Assembly: GCA_003558105.1 (NCBI GenBank)
Contig: PWMS01000076.1
Location: 1-46,260, forward strand
DNA length: 46,260 bases
Reading direction: 5' to 3'
Source of the DNA: Mollicutes bacterium
GTDB taxonomy: Bacteria > Bacillota_I > Bacilli_A > Izemoplasmatales > Izemoplasmataceae
Shown here: positions 8,700 through 17,923 of the stretch, piece after piece
Position numbering within the stretch: the first letter of the stretch is position 1
How the letters are laid out: each line of letters opens with the position of its first letter
Notes under the pieces: generated by a model
Told to the model about the DNA's origin: nothing
The model's database searches: none
Seen by the model: only the letters and a program-made list of their open reading frames with translations
Program-made: the position numbers and the translations under genes

Positions 8700-10481
8700 C
8701 TATCCCTCCTCTTTGAATAGTTGTGTTTGTTGTTTGTAGAGTTCGGCGTACAAGCCTTGTTCTTTCAACAAGCTTTCATGGGTACCAAACGCTTTGATTT
8801 CACCATCTTCTAAGACGATGATCTTATCGGCTTCCATCGCGGTGGTGATACGGTGGGTGATGATAAAGACGGTGGTGTGTTGCCAGTGTTCCATCAAGGC
8901 GCGGCGAATTTGCAAGTCGGTCTCCGTATCGACCGCTGAGAGCGAATCATCGAAGATCAAGACCGGTTTTTGATGCAACAACATCCGCGCGATCGCCAAG
9001 CGTTGTTTTTGGCCACCCGATAAGGTGACCCCTCGCTCGCCGACAATCGTTTCATAGCCTTTGTCGAAGTCCGCGATATCGTCATGAACACGGGCGATGC
9101 CCGCGGCACGTTCGATTGCCTCAGGATCGGCATTGCGTTTCATAATACCGATATTTTCATAGACGGTTTTTGAGTATAAGAAAGGTTCTTGTAAAATGAT
9201 ACCGACGTTTTGACGGATGTGTTTTTTGTTGATGTTTTGAATGTTGGTCCCATCGAATAAAATCTCGCCACCCGTCGGTTCTAAGAGTCGAACCATCAAG
9301 TTCATCAAAGTCGATTTCCCGCTGCCGGTTTTACCGATCACCGCTAAGGTTTCCGATGGTTTAACCTCAAAGCTGATATTTTTCAATAACGGTTTGGTAT
9401 CGTCATCAAATTGGAACGTAACGTTCTTAAATTCAATATGACCTTCAATCTTAGGTTGATAAGCCGGATCGTCATGATGTTCACTGCGATGTTGCATGAT
9501 GTCATCGATGCGCTCTAAGGCGACGGTGGTTTTCCCAAAATCACCGATGATGCGCCCAAGTTGACGCAAAGGCCATACCACCATGCCGAGCAAGGTTAAA
9601 AAGGCAATAAATTGACCTGGACTCATCGCGCCCATCACGGTGTAATAGATCCCGAAGGAAGCGGTCAAGGTATATTGCATAAAGATAATAAAGTCGGTTG
9701 AACTCCAAAATAAGGCCATCAGTTTGGTTAGATGCATGCTTTCATCGCGAAACAATGTCGATGTTTCATCAAATTTGTCCATCTCATATTTTTCGTTTTG
9801 AAAGGCTTTAACCACCCGACTGCCCGTGACGTTTTCCTGGACCGCGGTGGTCATTTTCGCTTCGGCTTTCTCAACACGGTCAAAGACGTGTTTGACCCGT
9901 TTAAAATAGATGGCACCCGTGGTAAAGATAATCGGGGCCATCGCTAAAGAAATCAGCGTCATGATCCCGTTCATCAAAGCCATTTGGAATATCGCAAAGC
10001 CAACCAAGAAAAACAAGCGCGTCACATCGACCAATTGTTCACCGATAAAACGCCGGTAGGTATCGACATCGGTGGTGGTCCGTTGGATCAAATCACCGGT
10101 ATCGGCATGGGAGTGATAGCTAAACGATAAGTTTTGAATATGATTGTAAAGCGTGTTGCGCATTCTGTAGGCGACGGTTTCCATAAACGTCGCAAACGCG
10201 ATGCGGTTCAAAAAGACAAATATCAATCGAATCAGTGTAATAAGCACACTGGCCAAAGCGACGATAAGCAATTTATCTGCGACGCTATCGCCCAGTAAGT
10301 AACGGGTGATAAACGTAGGCAGTGCCGATGCTTCTGAGCCGAAAATATGGTCGATGATATGTTGCACAAAAAGGGGCGTTACTGAACGCAAGTATTGCAC
10401 CATCATCAAAAAGATAAATCCGATAATATAAAGATGAAAGTAACCCTTCATCCATGTGGTAAAACGTTGTAATTTCGACAT
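8700..10481 (-). CDS. Heterodimeric ABC multidrug exporter subunit (degenerate NBD, Walker B Asp)
   Basis: Likely start MSKLQRFTTWMKGYFHLY preceded by GAGGTGAACATC; Walker A GKTGSGKST, signature LSGGQKQ, Walker B VLIFDDSLSAVD. Confidence 0.93.
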   Translation of the reverse strand: MSKLQRFTTWMKGYFHLYIIGFIFLMMVQYLRSVTPLFVQHIIDHIFGSEASALPTFITRYLLGDSVADKLLIVALASVLITLIRLIFVFLNRIAFATFMETVAYRMRNTLYNHIQNLSFSYHSHADTGDLIQRTTTDVDTYRRFIGEQLVDVTRLFFLVGFAIFQMALMNGIMTLISLAMAPIIFTTGAIYFKRVKHVFDRVEKAEAKMTTAVQENVTGSRVVKAFQNEKYEMDKFDETSTLFRDESMHLTKLMALFWSSTDFIIFMQYTLTASFGIYYTVMGAMSPGQFIAFLTLLGMVVWPLRQLGRIIGDFGKTTVALERIDDIMQHRSEHHDDPAYQPKIEGHIEFKNVTFQFDDDTKPLLKNISFEVKPSETLAVIGKTGSGKSTLMNLMVRLLEPTGGEILFDGTNIQNINKKHIRQNVGIILQEPFLYSKTVYENIGIMKRNADPEAIERAAGIARVHDDIADFDKGYETIVGERGVTLSGGQKQRLAIARMLLHQKPVLIFDDSLSAVDTETDLQIRRALMEHWQHTTVFIITHRITTAMEADKIIVLEDGEIKAFGTHESLLKEQGLYAELYKQQTQLFKEEG

Positions 10482-10504
10482 GATGTTCACCTCAATTCTG
10501 TCGT

Positions 10505-10541
10505 ATAAAAAAGACCTTAACCCCAAAAGAGGTTAAGGTCT
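10505..10541 (-). terminator. Strong intrinsic terminator/attenuator in the 5' leader of the ABC pair
   Basis: Minus strand AGACCTTAACC-TCTTTTGG-GGTTAAGGTCT-TTTTTA: perfect 11-bp stem, 8-nt loop, U tract; 24 bp upstream of the exporter ATG. Confidence 0.85.
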
Positions 10542-10570
10542 ATATATAACGGCCTTATTTTTACGCATGC

Positions 10571-10645
10571 TTAAAAATGACACATGCCCTCTTCTAATGT
10601 GTGAGTTATGATGACGCATTTTACATCTAGATATTTATTTAACAT
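10571..10645 (-). CDS. Putative leader peptide (24 aa), MLNKYLDVKCVIITHTLEEGMCHF
   Basis: Read directly on the minus strand: AGAGGAAGTGAAACGC-ATG TTA AAT AAA TAT CTA GAT GTA AAA TGC GTC ATC ATA ACT CAC ACA TTA GAA GAG GGC ATG TGT CAT TTT TAA. SD-like AGAGGAAG; followed by the terminator and then the ABC exporter genes. Too short for the ORF track. Confidence 0.6.
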   Translation of the reverse strand: MLNKYLDVKCVIITHTLEEGMCHF

Positions 10646-10760
10646 GCGTTTCACTTCCTCTGTCAAGGTTTTTTCCTTTACACATTAAAAGGCTATCACA
10701 AGGGTTTTATAAAGTAAAGAGATTTTTACAAAAAAGTTAAAAAAGTACGATTATTTAGCT

Positions 10761-12620
10761 TTATTGTTCAAATTGGGCTTTGTAAAGACCGTAATAAAAG
10801 CCTTTTTCTTCCAATAAAGTCTCATGATTCCCCGACTCAATTAACGCGCCGTTGTGGATTACTAGAATTTTATCGGCAGCTTTGATCGTTTGGAGGCGAT
10901 GGGCAATTACGATCGATGTTCGGCCTTGCATCAGGGTTTTCATGCTGTCTTGTATCTTAGCTTCAGTGCGGGTATCGACGTTTGAGGTAGCTTCATCCAA
11001 GATCAATAAATCAGGATTGTTGAGCAAGGTTCTAGCAATACTGATCAATTGTCGTTCGCCTTGGGAGAAGTTTTGACCGCCCTCATAAATCTCGGTTTGA
11101 TAACCCTTCGGCAGTTTTGAAATAAAATCATGGGCGTTGGCCATTTTAGCGGCTTCGATGGCTTGCGCATCGTGCGCTTTTAGATCGCCGTAGCGGATGT
11201 TTTCCAAGACGGTCCCTTTAAATAGATGGGTATCTTGTAAGACGACGCCGATTCTTTTTCTTAAGGCATCAATTTTATAGTCTTTAATCGGCGTCTCATC
11301 AATGAGAATCTCGCCGCTTTGCACATCGTAAAAGCGATTGATGAGTTTGATGGTGGTGGTCTTACCCCCACCAGTAGGCCCGACGATGGCGATGACTTGG
11401 CCGCTTTTGGCGGAAAAGGTGATGTCTTTTAGAATTAGTTCGTGGCTATCGTAAGAAAAATCGACATGCCTAAACTCAATTGATCCACTAAATTTATCGA
11501 TCGCTTTGGTGCCATCTAAGGCATATTCGTTGTCCGCATCGATCAGTTCAAAGACCCGTTCTGCCCCGGCGATACCTTGCATTAAGGTATTGAAGAGTTG
11601 CGCTAAGTTGGCGATGGGCATCATAAACTGACGGGAATATTGTCCCACCCCTGCGATTTGACCAATCGTCACAAGCGCATCATAGCGCAAGTATAAAGCG
11701 GCGCCTACCGCCACGACGGTTAAAAACATCAAGTTGTTCATGAAGTGGATAAAGGGCCAGACAAGCCCACTGTAAAATTGAGCGCTAAAGCCCGCTTCTT
11801 TCAATTTATCGTTTTCCAATGAAAATTCTTCGATAAAGGGGGTTTCTTGGTTATAGAGTTTAACGGTTTTAAGACCACTGATGTTTTCTTCAATGATGCC
11901 GTTTAGTTTGGCCAAGTGGGTTTGTTGGGCTTTAAAGCCTTTGCGGGTCTTCTTCGAGATTTTCACGGTAAAAAGTACCATGATAGGCATAAATACGATG
12001 ACAATCAACCCTAAGGCCCAGTTGAGGTAAAACATCAAGACCAAAGAACCGACGATCACAATCGAAGAGTTAATGACTTCTAATATTACTTGTCCTAAAG
12101 AGTTGCTGATCAATTCTAAGTCGTTAGAAAGCCTAGAGACGATATCCCCAGCATCCATTTTATCGTAGTGTTTCATCGGGGCTTTCATCAATTGACCAAA
12201 GGCATCCGAACGGATTTTTTTAACGACACGTTGCGAGATTCTCACCATGATAAAACGCGATACGAAGCGCACCAAACTATTGAATAAAGCCAGGAAAATA
12301 ATGATGACGGCAATCCGGTAGACGGGGGTAAAATCAAGAAAATAGATATATTCATCGATCGCACGGGCAAATAAAATCGGCACAAGCAACGCCAAACTAG
12401 TGGCGATAAACAACATGATAAATATCAAAAAGACGGCGTATTTATAAACGCCCATATAACCAAGCAAACGCTTTAAGGTTTCTTTAATTTGCTTGGGCTG
12501 GGCCAAACCAGGCGTATTATGCCCACCGCCGGTTGGTCGGTTTCTAGAATCGTTTAAGTCAATTTCTTTTCTCAGCTTTTCATTGAGGGCTTGCTTGTTG
12601 AGGATTTTAGTTTTGGACAT
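10761..12620 (-). CDS. Heterodimeric ABC multidrug exporter subunit (canonical NBD)
   Basis: Exporter TMD plus NBD: GPTGGGKTT, FSQGERQ, LLILDEATSNVD, IVIAHRLQT. Confidence 0.92.
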   Translation of the reverse strand: MSKTKILNKQALNEKLRKEIDLNDSRNRPTGGGHNTPGLAQPKQIKETLKRLLGYMGVYKYAVFLIFIMLFIATSLALLVPILFARAIDEYIYFLDFTPVYRIAVIIIFLALFNSLVRFVSRFIMVRISQRVVKKIRSDAFGQLMKAPMKHYDKMDAGDIVSRLSNDLELISNSLGQVILEVINSSIVIVGSLVLMFYLNWALGLIVIVFMPIMVLFTVKISKKTRKGFKAQQTHLAKLNGIIEENISGLKTVKLYNQETPFIEEFSLENDKLKEAGFSAQFYSGLVWPFIHFMNNLMFLTVVAVGAALYLRYDALVTIGQIAGVGQYSRQFMMPIANLAQLFNTLMQGIAGAERVFELIDADNEYALDGTKAIDKFSGSIEFRHVDFSYDSHELILKDITFSAKSGQVIAIVGPTGGGKTTTIKLINRFYDVQSGEILIDETPIKDYKIDALRKRIGVVLQDTHLFKGTVLENIRYGDLKAHDAQAIEAAKMANAHDFISKLPKGYQTEIYEGGQNFSQGERQLISIARTLLNNPDLLILDEATSNVDTRTEAKIQDSMKTLMQGRTSIVIAHRLQTIKAADKILVIHNGALIESGNHETLLEEKGFYYGLYKAQFEQ

Positions 12621-14373
12621 CGTAAGCACCCCCTAAGCCGAGTTGGCTGTTGGCGATCTCACGATAAACTTGTGAGGTTTTTAATAAATCATCGTGGGTC
12701 CCAAACCCATCGACTTTACCATCGTTGGCAAAGACCAAGATTTTATCGAGTTTTTTAACCGTGGCGACTTTTTGAGAGATCAAAAGCAACGTCGGTTGAT
12801 AATCCAAGGCATCGATGTGTTGTAAGATTTTTTGTTCACTGGCCGCATCCACGGCACTGGTCGCATCATCAAAAATCAAGATCTTGGGTTTTTTAATCAT
12901 CGCACGGGCGATGGAAAGACGTTGTTTTTGGCCCCCGGAGAGATTGGTGCCTTTCGGCCGTATCAGGTAGTTATAACCATCCGCTTTTTCCTGAATAAAA
13001 TCGTACAATAAAGCGCTTTTTGAGGCTTTATCCAGCGCGTTAATATCCGCATCTTTCAAACCTTGCATCATATTGGTGGCCATAGAACCGCTAAAGATAT
13101 TGGCGTTTTGTGTCACAAACCCTACTTGCTCGCGCAAGGATGGAATATCAAAATCTTTAACGTTGATCTCATCGATGAGAATCCGGCCGCGCTTGACATC
13201 GTATAGACGCGGTATGAGATAAACAAAGGTACTCTTACCACTGCCTGTAGAACCAATCACACCGATTTTTTCACCAGGATTAATCGTCAGCTTGACATCT
13301 TTTAAAACCCAGTTCCCGTTTTCACCATAACCAAAGCTAACATCATCAAACATAATCCTACCTGCAATGGTGGGTTGTTGCCCTTTCACAGGATTGGTTA
13401 AATCAATCGTGGTATTAAAGATCTCATTGATACGGGCCGCAGACACATTGGCACGAGATAAAAAGATCATCACCATCGCAAACATCATCAAGCCGATGAG
13501 AATTTGCATGCTATAGGAATTAAAGGCCATGATTAAACCGACTTGCGGCACACCGTTTTGCATTAGTTGTCCTTGGGTTAAATAGTATGTACCGACGATT
13601 AAAATTCCCGCCAGACCCAAATTGAAGATAAAGTTTATCACGGGATCGGCAAACGCCATCACCGTCTCTGCGGCGGTGTTGACTTTTCGGTAATTTTCGT
13701 TGGTATTTTCATAGCGATTGGTCTCATAATCCTGTGAGACAAAGGATTTTATAACCTGGGGTGCGTTGGCGTTTTCAAGCGCGACGTTGTTAAGCTCATC
13801 AAGCGCTTTTTGTACCTTTTTAAAGCGTGGGTAGGCAAAATACATGATAATGAGAATCGAGATGATTAAAAGCGGTAAGGTGACATAAAACACTTGTGAT
13901 AGTAAAATTGAGGTTCTTAGCGCTAAAAACACGCCCACCATCATCATCAGGGGCGCTCTTAATACAATTCTAAGCATCATCGTAAAAAACATCTCAACGC
14001 GCATGACATCGTTGGTCGCGTTGGTAATCAAGCGGCTTTGTTTTAAATCATCGACATTTTTAAACGACAAGGTTTGGATGCGTTTAAAGACATCTAAGCG
14101 CAGATTCGCCGTGGCGTATTGAGAAACCTTTTGTGAAGTATAGGTGTTGATAATACCACTTACAATGCCAAAAAACGCTAGTGCTAACATGATTCCCCCG
14201 GTATGTAACACCGAATTGAAATCACCCGCGGGCAGTGCCACATCGATGATATCGATGATTAAAAATGGAATATAAAAGCTGACAAACACTTGTACAAACA
14301 TCGTCAGCGCCGCAATGAGGACATAAAATTTAAACGGTTTGATATAACCGATGACACCAAATATATCACGCAT
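12607..14373 (-). CDS. Heterodimeric ABC multidrug exporter subunit (degenerate NBD, Walker B Asp and switch-loop Gln)
   Basis: Likely start MRDIFGVIGYIKPFKFYV; GSTGSGKST, LSGGQKQ, ILIFDDATSAVD; H-loop position reads LLLISQKVATV. Confidence 0.92.
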   Translation of the reverse strand: MRDIFGVIGYIKPFKFYVLIAALTMFVQVFVSFYIPFLIIDIIDVALPAGDFNSVLHTGGIMLALAFFGIVSGIINTYTSQKVSQYATANLRLDVFKRIQTLSFKNVDDLKQSRLITNATNDVMRVEMFFTMMLRIVLRAPLMMMVGVFLALRTSILLSQVFYVTLPLLIISILIIMYFAYPRFKKVQKALDELNNVALENANAPQVIKSFVSQDYETNRYENTNENYRKVNTAAETVMAFADPVINFIFNLGLAGILIVGTYYLTQGQLMQNGVPQVGLIMAFNSYSMQILIGLMMFAMVMIFLSRANVSAARINEIFNTTIDLTNPVKGQQPTIAGRIMFDDVSFGYGENGNWVLKDVKLTINPGEKIGVIGSTGSGKSTFVYLIPRLYDVKRGRILIDEINVKDFDIPSLREQVGFVTQNANIFSGSMATNMMQGLKDADINALDKASKSALLYDFIQEKADGYNYLIRPKGTNLSGGQKQRLSIARAMIKKPKILIFDDATSAVDAASEQKILQHIDALDYQPTLLLISQKVATVKKLDKILVFANDGKVDGFGTHDDLLKTSQVYREIANSQLGLGGAYDVQN

Positions 14374-14983
14374 ACAGTTCCCTCGCTCCCTTGTATAAAA
14401 CATCAACAAAGAAACGATAGTCTTGATAAGCTTGCTTGTAGGTTTCACTTTCATTGATGATCTTATGTATTTTTTGGAATTTAATGTGTTGAATCCAGTG
14501 CATCAGCTTTAGAATTTTATCGGCTTCAAGGGACGATAAGACCTTCAAATCTAAAATATTCAAAAGCTTTTGGAAAAATTGTTCTTGGCGCTCTTTCATA
14601 AATTCAAGTGAGATATTTATCATTTTACGTTCTTTAAAAAACTTTCCCAGTAAAATAATATGATCAGAGGTACTTAAAAAGGCATAATCACTGGCAAAAC
14701 TTTCCAAAGCCCAAGCATGCAAAGTATGCTTCTTTGTCGTCTTTAGCACCTTTTCAAGATGCTTGGTTTCATAAGCTTCTAAAGTTATCACAAATAAATG
14801 TTGGTAAAGGTCCTCTAGCGATGTGAAATATTGATAAAAGCTGCCTCTGGGAATATCGGCAGCTTTGATGATCATCGCGATATTAACATTGGTATAGGGG
14901 ACGTTTAAAAAAACCTGTTTGGCCTTTTGTTCAATGTGTGATTGTTTGCTTGTAGACAAGCGATAAAAAGTATCCTTAGGCAT
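14366..14983 (-). CDS. TetR family transcriptional regulator of the downstream ABC exporter pair
   Basis: N-terminal TetR HTH (AKQVFLNVPYTNVNIAMIIKAADIPRGSFYQYFTSLEDLYQHL); overlaps the start of the ABC gene. Confidence 0.88.
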   Translation of the reverse strand: MPKDTFYRLSTSKQSHIEQKAKQVFLNVPYTNVNIAMIIKAADIPRGSFYQYFTSLEDLYQHLFVITLEAYETKHLEKVLKTTKKHTLHAWALESFASDYAFLSTSDHIILLGKFFKERKMINISLEFMKERQEQFFQKLLNILDLKVLSSLEADKILKLMHWIQHIKFQKIHKIINESETYKQAYQDYRFFVDVLYKGARELYA

Positions 14984-14996
14984 AAAGGCCTCCTTT

Positions 14997-15011
14997 ATGA
15001 CAATGTGTCAT
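14997..15011. promoter_or_regulatory. Candidate TetR operator
   Basis: ATGACA-ATG-TGTCAT perfect inverted repeat 14 bp upstream of the TetR start codon. Confidence 0.5.
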
Positions 15012-15020
15012 TAATAGGGT

Positions 15021-15049
15021 AAAAATAAAACCTACATAGCGTAGGTTTT
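15021..15049 (-). terminator. Intrinsic terminator overlapping the stop of the DUF2188 gene
   Basis: Minus strand AAAACCTAC-GCTAT-GTAGGTTTT-ATTTTT. Confidence 0.7.
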
Positions 15050-15488
15050 AAATGTCTCTTGGCGTACCATCGGATTTATACACGATGTGTTCAAGATCTT
15101 CTTCCTTCGCAAAGTCGATGGCTTCTTTTTGATACTTAAAGACACGGTAAGCTTTATCGGCGCCTGCTTTCATAACTTGCCAGCCATCTTTGTGTTTTTT
15201 AATATGATAGACGGGTTTGTCGCTAGCTGTTTCTTTCTTAGGTACCGCTTTTGGCTTAGCTTCCGACTGTGGTTTTTTCGTCTCTACTTCTTCGGTATCG
15301 GTTTTACTTGGTACCTCTTGTTTTTCGATGTCTTTGTCATCTTCAATCGTTTTTAAATTTTTGAGTTCTTCGTTAACATCCTGTAAAGATACATCCTTAC
15401 TTTCAGCTTCTGGTTGTGCTTGCCCTTGGGGTTTTTCTACTTTCTCTTCTTTCTTTTTTTTACCAAAAAGCTTTTTAAGAATTCCCAT
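15048..15488 (-). CDS. DUF2188-like domain protein with charged Lys/Glu-rich N-terminal linker
   Basis: C-terminal VYHIKKHKDGWQVMKAGADKAYRVFKYQKEAIDFAKE...GTPRDI resembles DUF2188; N-terminal MGILKKLFGKKKKEEK and a low-complexity linker. Confidence 0.7.
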   Translation of the reverse strand: MGILKKLFGKKKKEEKVEKPQGQAQPEAESKDVSLQDVNEELKNLKTIEDDKDIEKQEVPSKTDTEEVETKKPQSEAKPKAVPKKETASDKPVYHIKKHKDGWQVMKAGADKAYRVFKYQKEAIDFAKEEDLEHIVYKSDGTPRDI

Positions 15489-15649
15489 GAAAACACCCTC
15501 ATTTCCATTTTATTATTTTTTTTATTAAAGCTTCTCTTTCAAGTATTATCCTATCATAGGCAAGGGTAAAAGGCAATTGATAATGCTCATTGTTTAGACG
15601 TCTTTTATCGGTTCTAAATCGCTGTATTTCTGTTTTTATACAAACTAGA

Positions 15650-17041
15650 TTACTTTGTCATGATCTTACATATAGCCTCAATTTTCATAGGACGATAAAA
15701 GTAATACCCTTGAATATATTTGATATTTAAATCACGCATAAATTCAAAAGCGTCTTTACTTTCAACCCCTTCGACAATAACATCAAGTTCAAAGGCTAAG
15801 GCTAAATTGACCATCGCTTTAACCAACGCTTGATTCGAGGCGCTGTTTAATATATCGTTTACGAACATTTTATCGATTTTAATACGATCCAAGGTGTTTC
15901 TTGAAAGTCTCAACATCGAGGAATAGCCTGAACCAAAATCGTCAATCGCAACTTTGAATCCAAGGTTTCTTAACGATTCGATGAACTTAGATTCATCAGC
16001 CAAGCCTTCAGGGTCTAGGGTTTCAGTAAATTCAATAACGATGTTTGATGCCTCGATGTTATACCGTGCAAGCAATGATTTAAGATAATCGACAAACGTT
16101 AAACTGCGGACTTCACGCGCCGAGATGTTCATCGACAAAAATTCAAAATCGACCTTGTTTTCTTTTAAAAGACGGTAAGCTTCAAACGTTTTTCTAGCGA
16201 CCAAGCGATCGATGTCTTCAATCATGTTGAAACGTTCGGCGTAATAGATCAAATCTGAGGCAAAAAGTAAGCGGTGTTTATCTTCAATCCTGATCAGCGA
16301 TTCAAAACCGACAATTTTTTCATCCTTCGCTGTGACAATCGGTTGAAACTCGAGATAAAAGCTATCGTTTTTAATCGCATCCTTTAAAAGATGAAACATA
16401 TCAAAAGCGTTGTGGTGTTCATCTTTTAAAGCGGAGGCATAAACGACCATTTGGTCTTTACCGATCCCTTTAGCTTCATCCAAAGCGAGTTCGCTTCTTA
16501 AAATCGCATCGTAAAATTTAGGGTTGGTATCTTTAATATCATAACGTCCGATGCTGACGGTTAAAACAATATCTTGGTCTTCCATTAGATATGGTTCTTT
16601 CAGCTTTTTAAGCAATTTTTTGGAAAACGTTCGATCGTGGTCTTCTTCTAGTGCGTTTAGGACGATAAAGCGATCGGAATGTACTCTGAAAACGCGATCG
16701 TGATCAACGACGGATTTTAGTCTTTTGCCGAATTCGGCTAAAATATTATTGGCGATATGAAATCCGAATAGATCGTTGTAGTTTTTAAAGTTATCGATAT
16801 TGATATAATACATAGCGACATCCCGGTCGAAATCGACCAGGATGTCGGTGAAATGTTGTTCTAGGTAAGTGCTTTTTTTCACACTACTCAAAGCGTCGTT
16901 ATAAAGCATATCACGGTAGGTTTTTAAATGGCGTGTGCGGATAAAGTTATACGCCAAAAGGGCGATAATGATGCCTACCGCGCCGAAAAGAAAGATATAG
17001 AAATTTTCGATAAATACATTTGTAAATAAGTTGATTAACAT
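15650..17041 (-). CDS. Membrane protein with degenerate GGDEF and an apparently intact EAL domain (probable c-di-GMP phosphodiesterase)
   Basis: One N-terminal TM; GGDEF position reads HSDRF; EAL domain: GFESLIRIE, MNISAREV, IEFTETL, AIDDFGSGYSS, KIDKMFV, EGVES, QGYYFYRPM. Confidence 0.88.
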   Translation of the reverse strand: MLINLFTNVFIENFYIFLFGAVGIIIALLAYNFIRTRHLKTYRDMLYNDALSSVKKSTYLEQHFTDILVDFDRDVAMYYINIDNFKNYNDLFGFHIANNILAEFGKRLKSVVDHDRVFRVHSDRFIVLNALEEDHDRTFSKKLLKKLKEPYLMEDQDIVLTVSIGRYDIKDTNPKFYDAILRSELALDEAKGIGKDQMVVYASALKDEHHNAFDMFHLLKDAIKNDSFYLEFQPIVTAKDEKIVGFESLIRIEDKHRLLFASDLIYYAERFNMIEDIDRLVARKTFEAYRLLKENKVDFEFLSMNISAREVRSLTFVDYLKSLLARYNIEASNIVIEFTETLDPEGLADESKFIESLRNLGFKVAIDDFGSGYSSMLRLSRNTLDRIKIDKMFVNDILNSASNQALVKAMVNLALAFELDVIVEGVESKDAFEFMRDLNIKYIQGYYFYRPMKIEAICKIMTK

Positions 17042-17068
17042 GGAGTCACCTCAAAGTTTCTGTGTTGT

Positions 17069-17887
17069 TTAGTTAAAGTTGTCGGCCTCAGGGAAGTATT
17101 TACGTGCGCGATTCAATTTAGCGATGGCATCGATATCGGCGTCGTCTAAAGTGAAATCTAAGGTTTGATAATTTTCTTCTATACGCTTTTTGTTGACGCT
17201 TTTTGGCAAGATAATAATACCGCGTTCAAGCTGATATCTAAGCGCGATTTGGGGGACGGACTTATCGTATTTTTTGGCGATTTCTTGCATCGTTTCGTTT
17301 TCGAGCAAGGCTTTGATTTCATGGCTCATAAGGGGCGCGTAAGCTTCTAGGTAGATACCATTTTTACGACAAAATTCATGAAGCTTGTGGTTTTGTAAGT
17401 GAATATGGCATTCCACTTGGTTCACTTGAGGGATAATCTCAGCGGTGTCAAACAAGTGTTCTAGATGATGAAAGTTAAAGTTGGAAACCCCGATGGCACG
17501 GGTGTAGCCATCTAAATAAAGTTCTTCCATCGCTTGGTAAGAATCGGCGGTCAATTGATAGGACATCGGCCAGTGAATCAAGAAAAGATCAACATATTCT
17601 AAGCCAAGACGTTCTAGCGATTTGTGCAAGGCTTTTTTTGTTTTGAGATACCCTTGGTCTGGTTGAAATAATTTTGTGGTTACAAAAATTTCTTCTCTAG
17701 GGACACCGGAATCTTTAATCGCACGACCGACGTCTTCTTCATTTTGGTAAGCGGCGGCGGTATCGATGTGGCGGTAACCAATTTTTAAGGCATGCATGAC
17801 CGCTTCATACGCTTCTTTTTTTTGAGCTCTAAAGGTCCCAAGCCCTAGTTGTGGAATTTCTACGCCGTTATTGAGGCGAATGTTCAT
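17069..17887 (-). CDS. Aldo/keto reductase
   Basis: MNIRLNNGVEIPQLGLGTFRA...GYRHIDTAAAYQNEEDVGRAI...LIHWP...GVSNFN...IILPKSVNKKRIEEN. Confidence 0.93.
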   Translation of the reverse strand: MNIRLNNGVEIPQLGLGTFRAQKKEAYEAVMHALKIGYRHIDTAAAYQNEEDVGRAIKDSGVPREEIFVTTKLFQPDQGYLKTKKALHKSLERLGLEYVDLFLIHWPMSYQLTADSYQAMEELYLDGYTRAIGVSNFNFHHLEHLFDTAEIIPQVNQVECHIHLQNHKLHEFCRKNGIYLEAYAPLMSHEIKALLENETMQEIAKKYDKSVPQIALRYQLERGIIILPKSVNKKRIEENYQTLDFTLDDADIDAIAKLNRARKYFPEADNFN

Positions 17888-17923
17888 AGTATCATCTCCT
17901 TGTTTTTTATTTTAACATACTTC

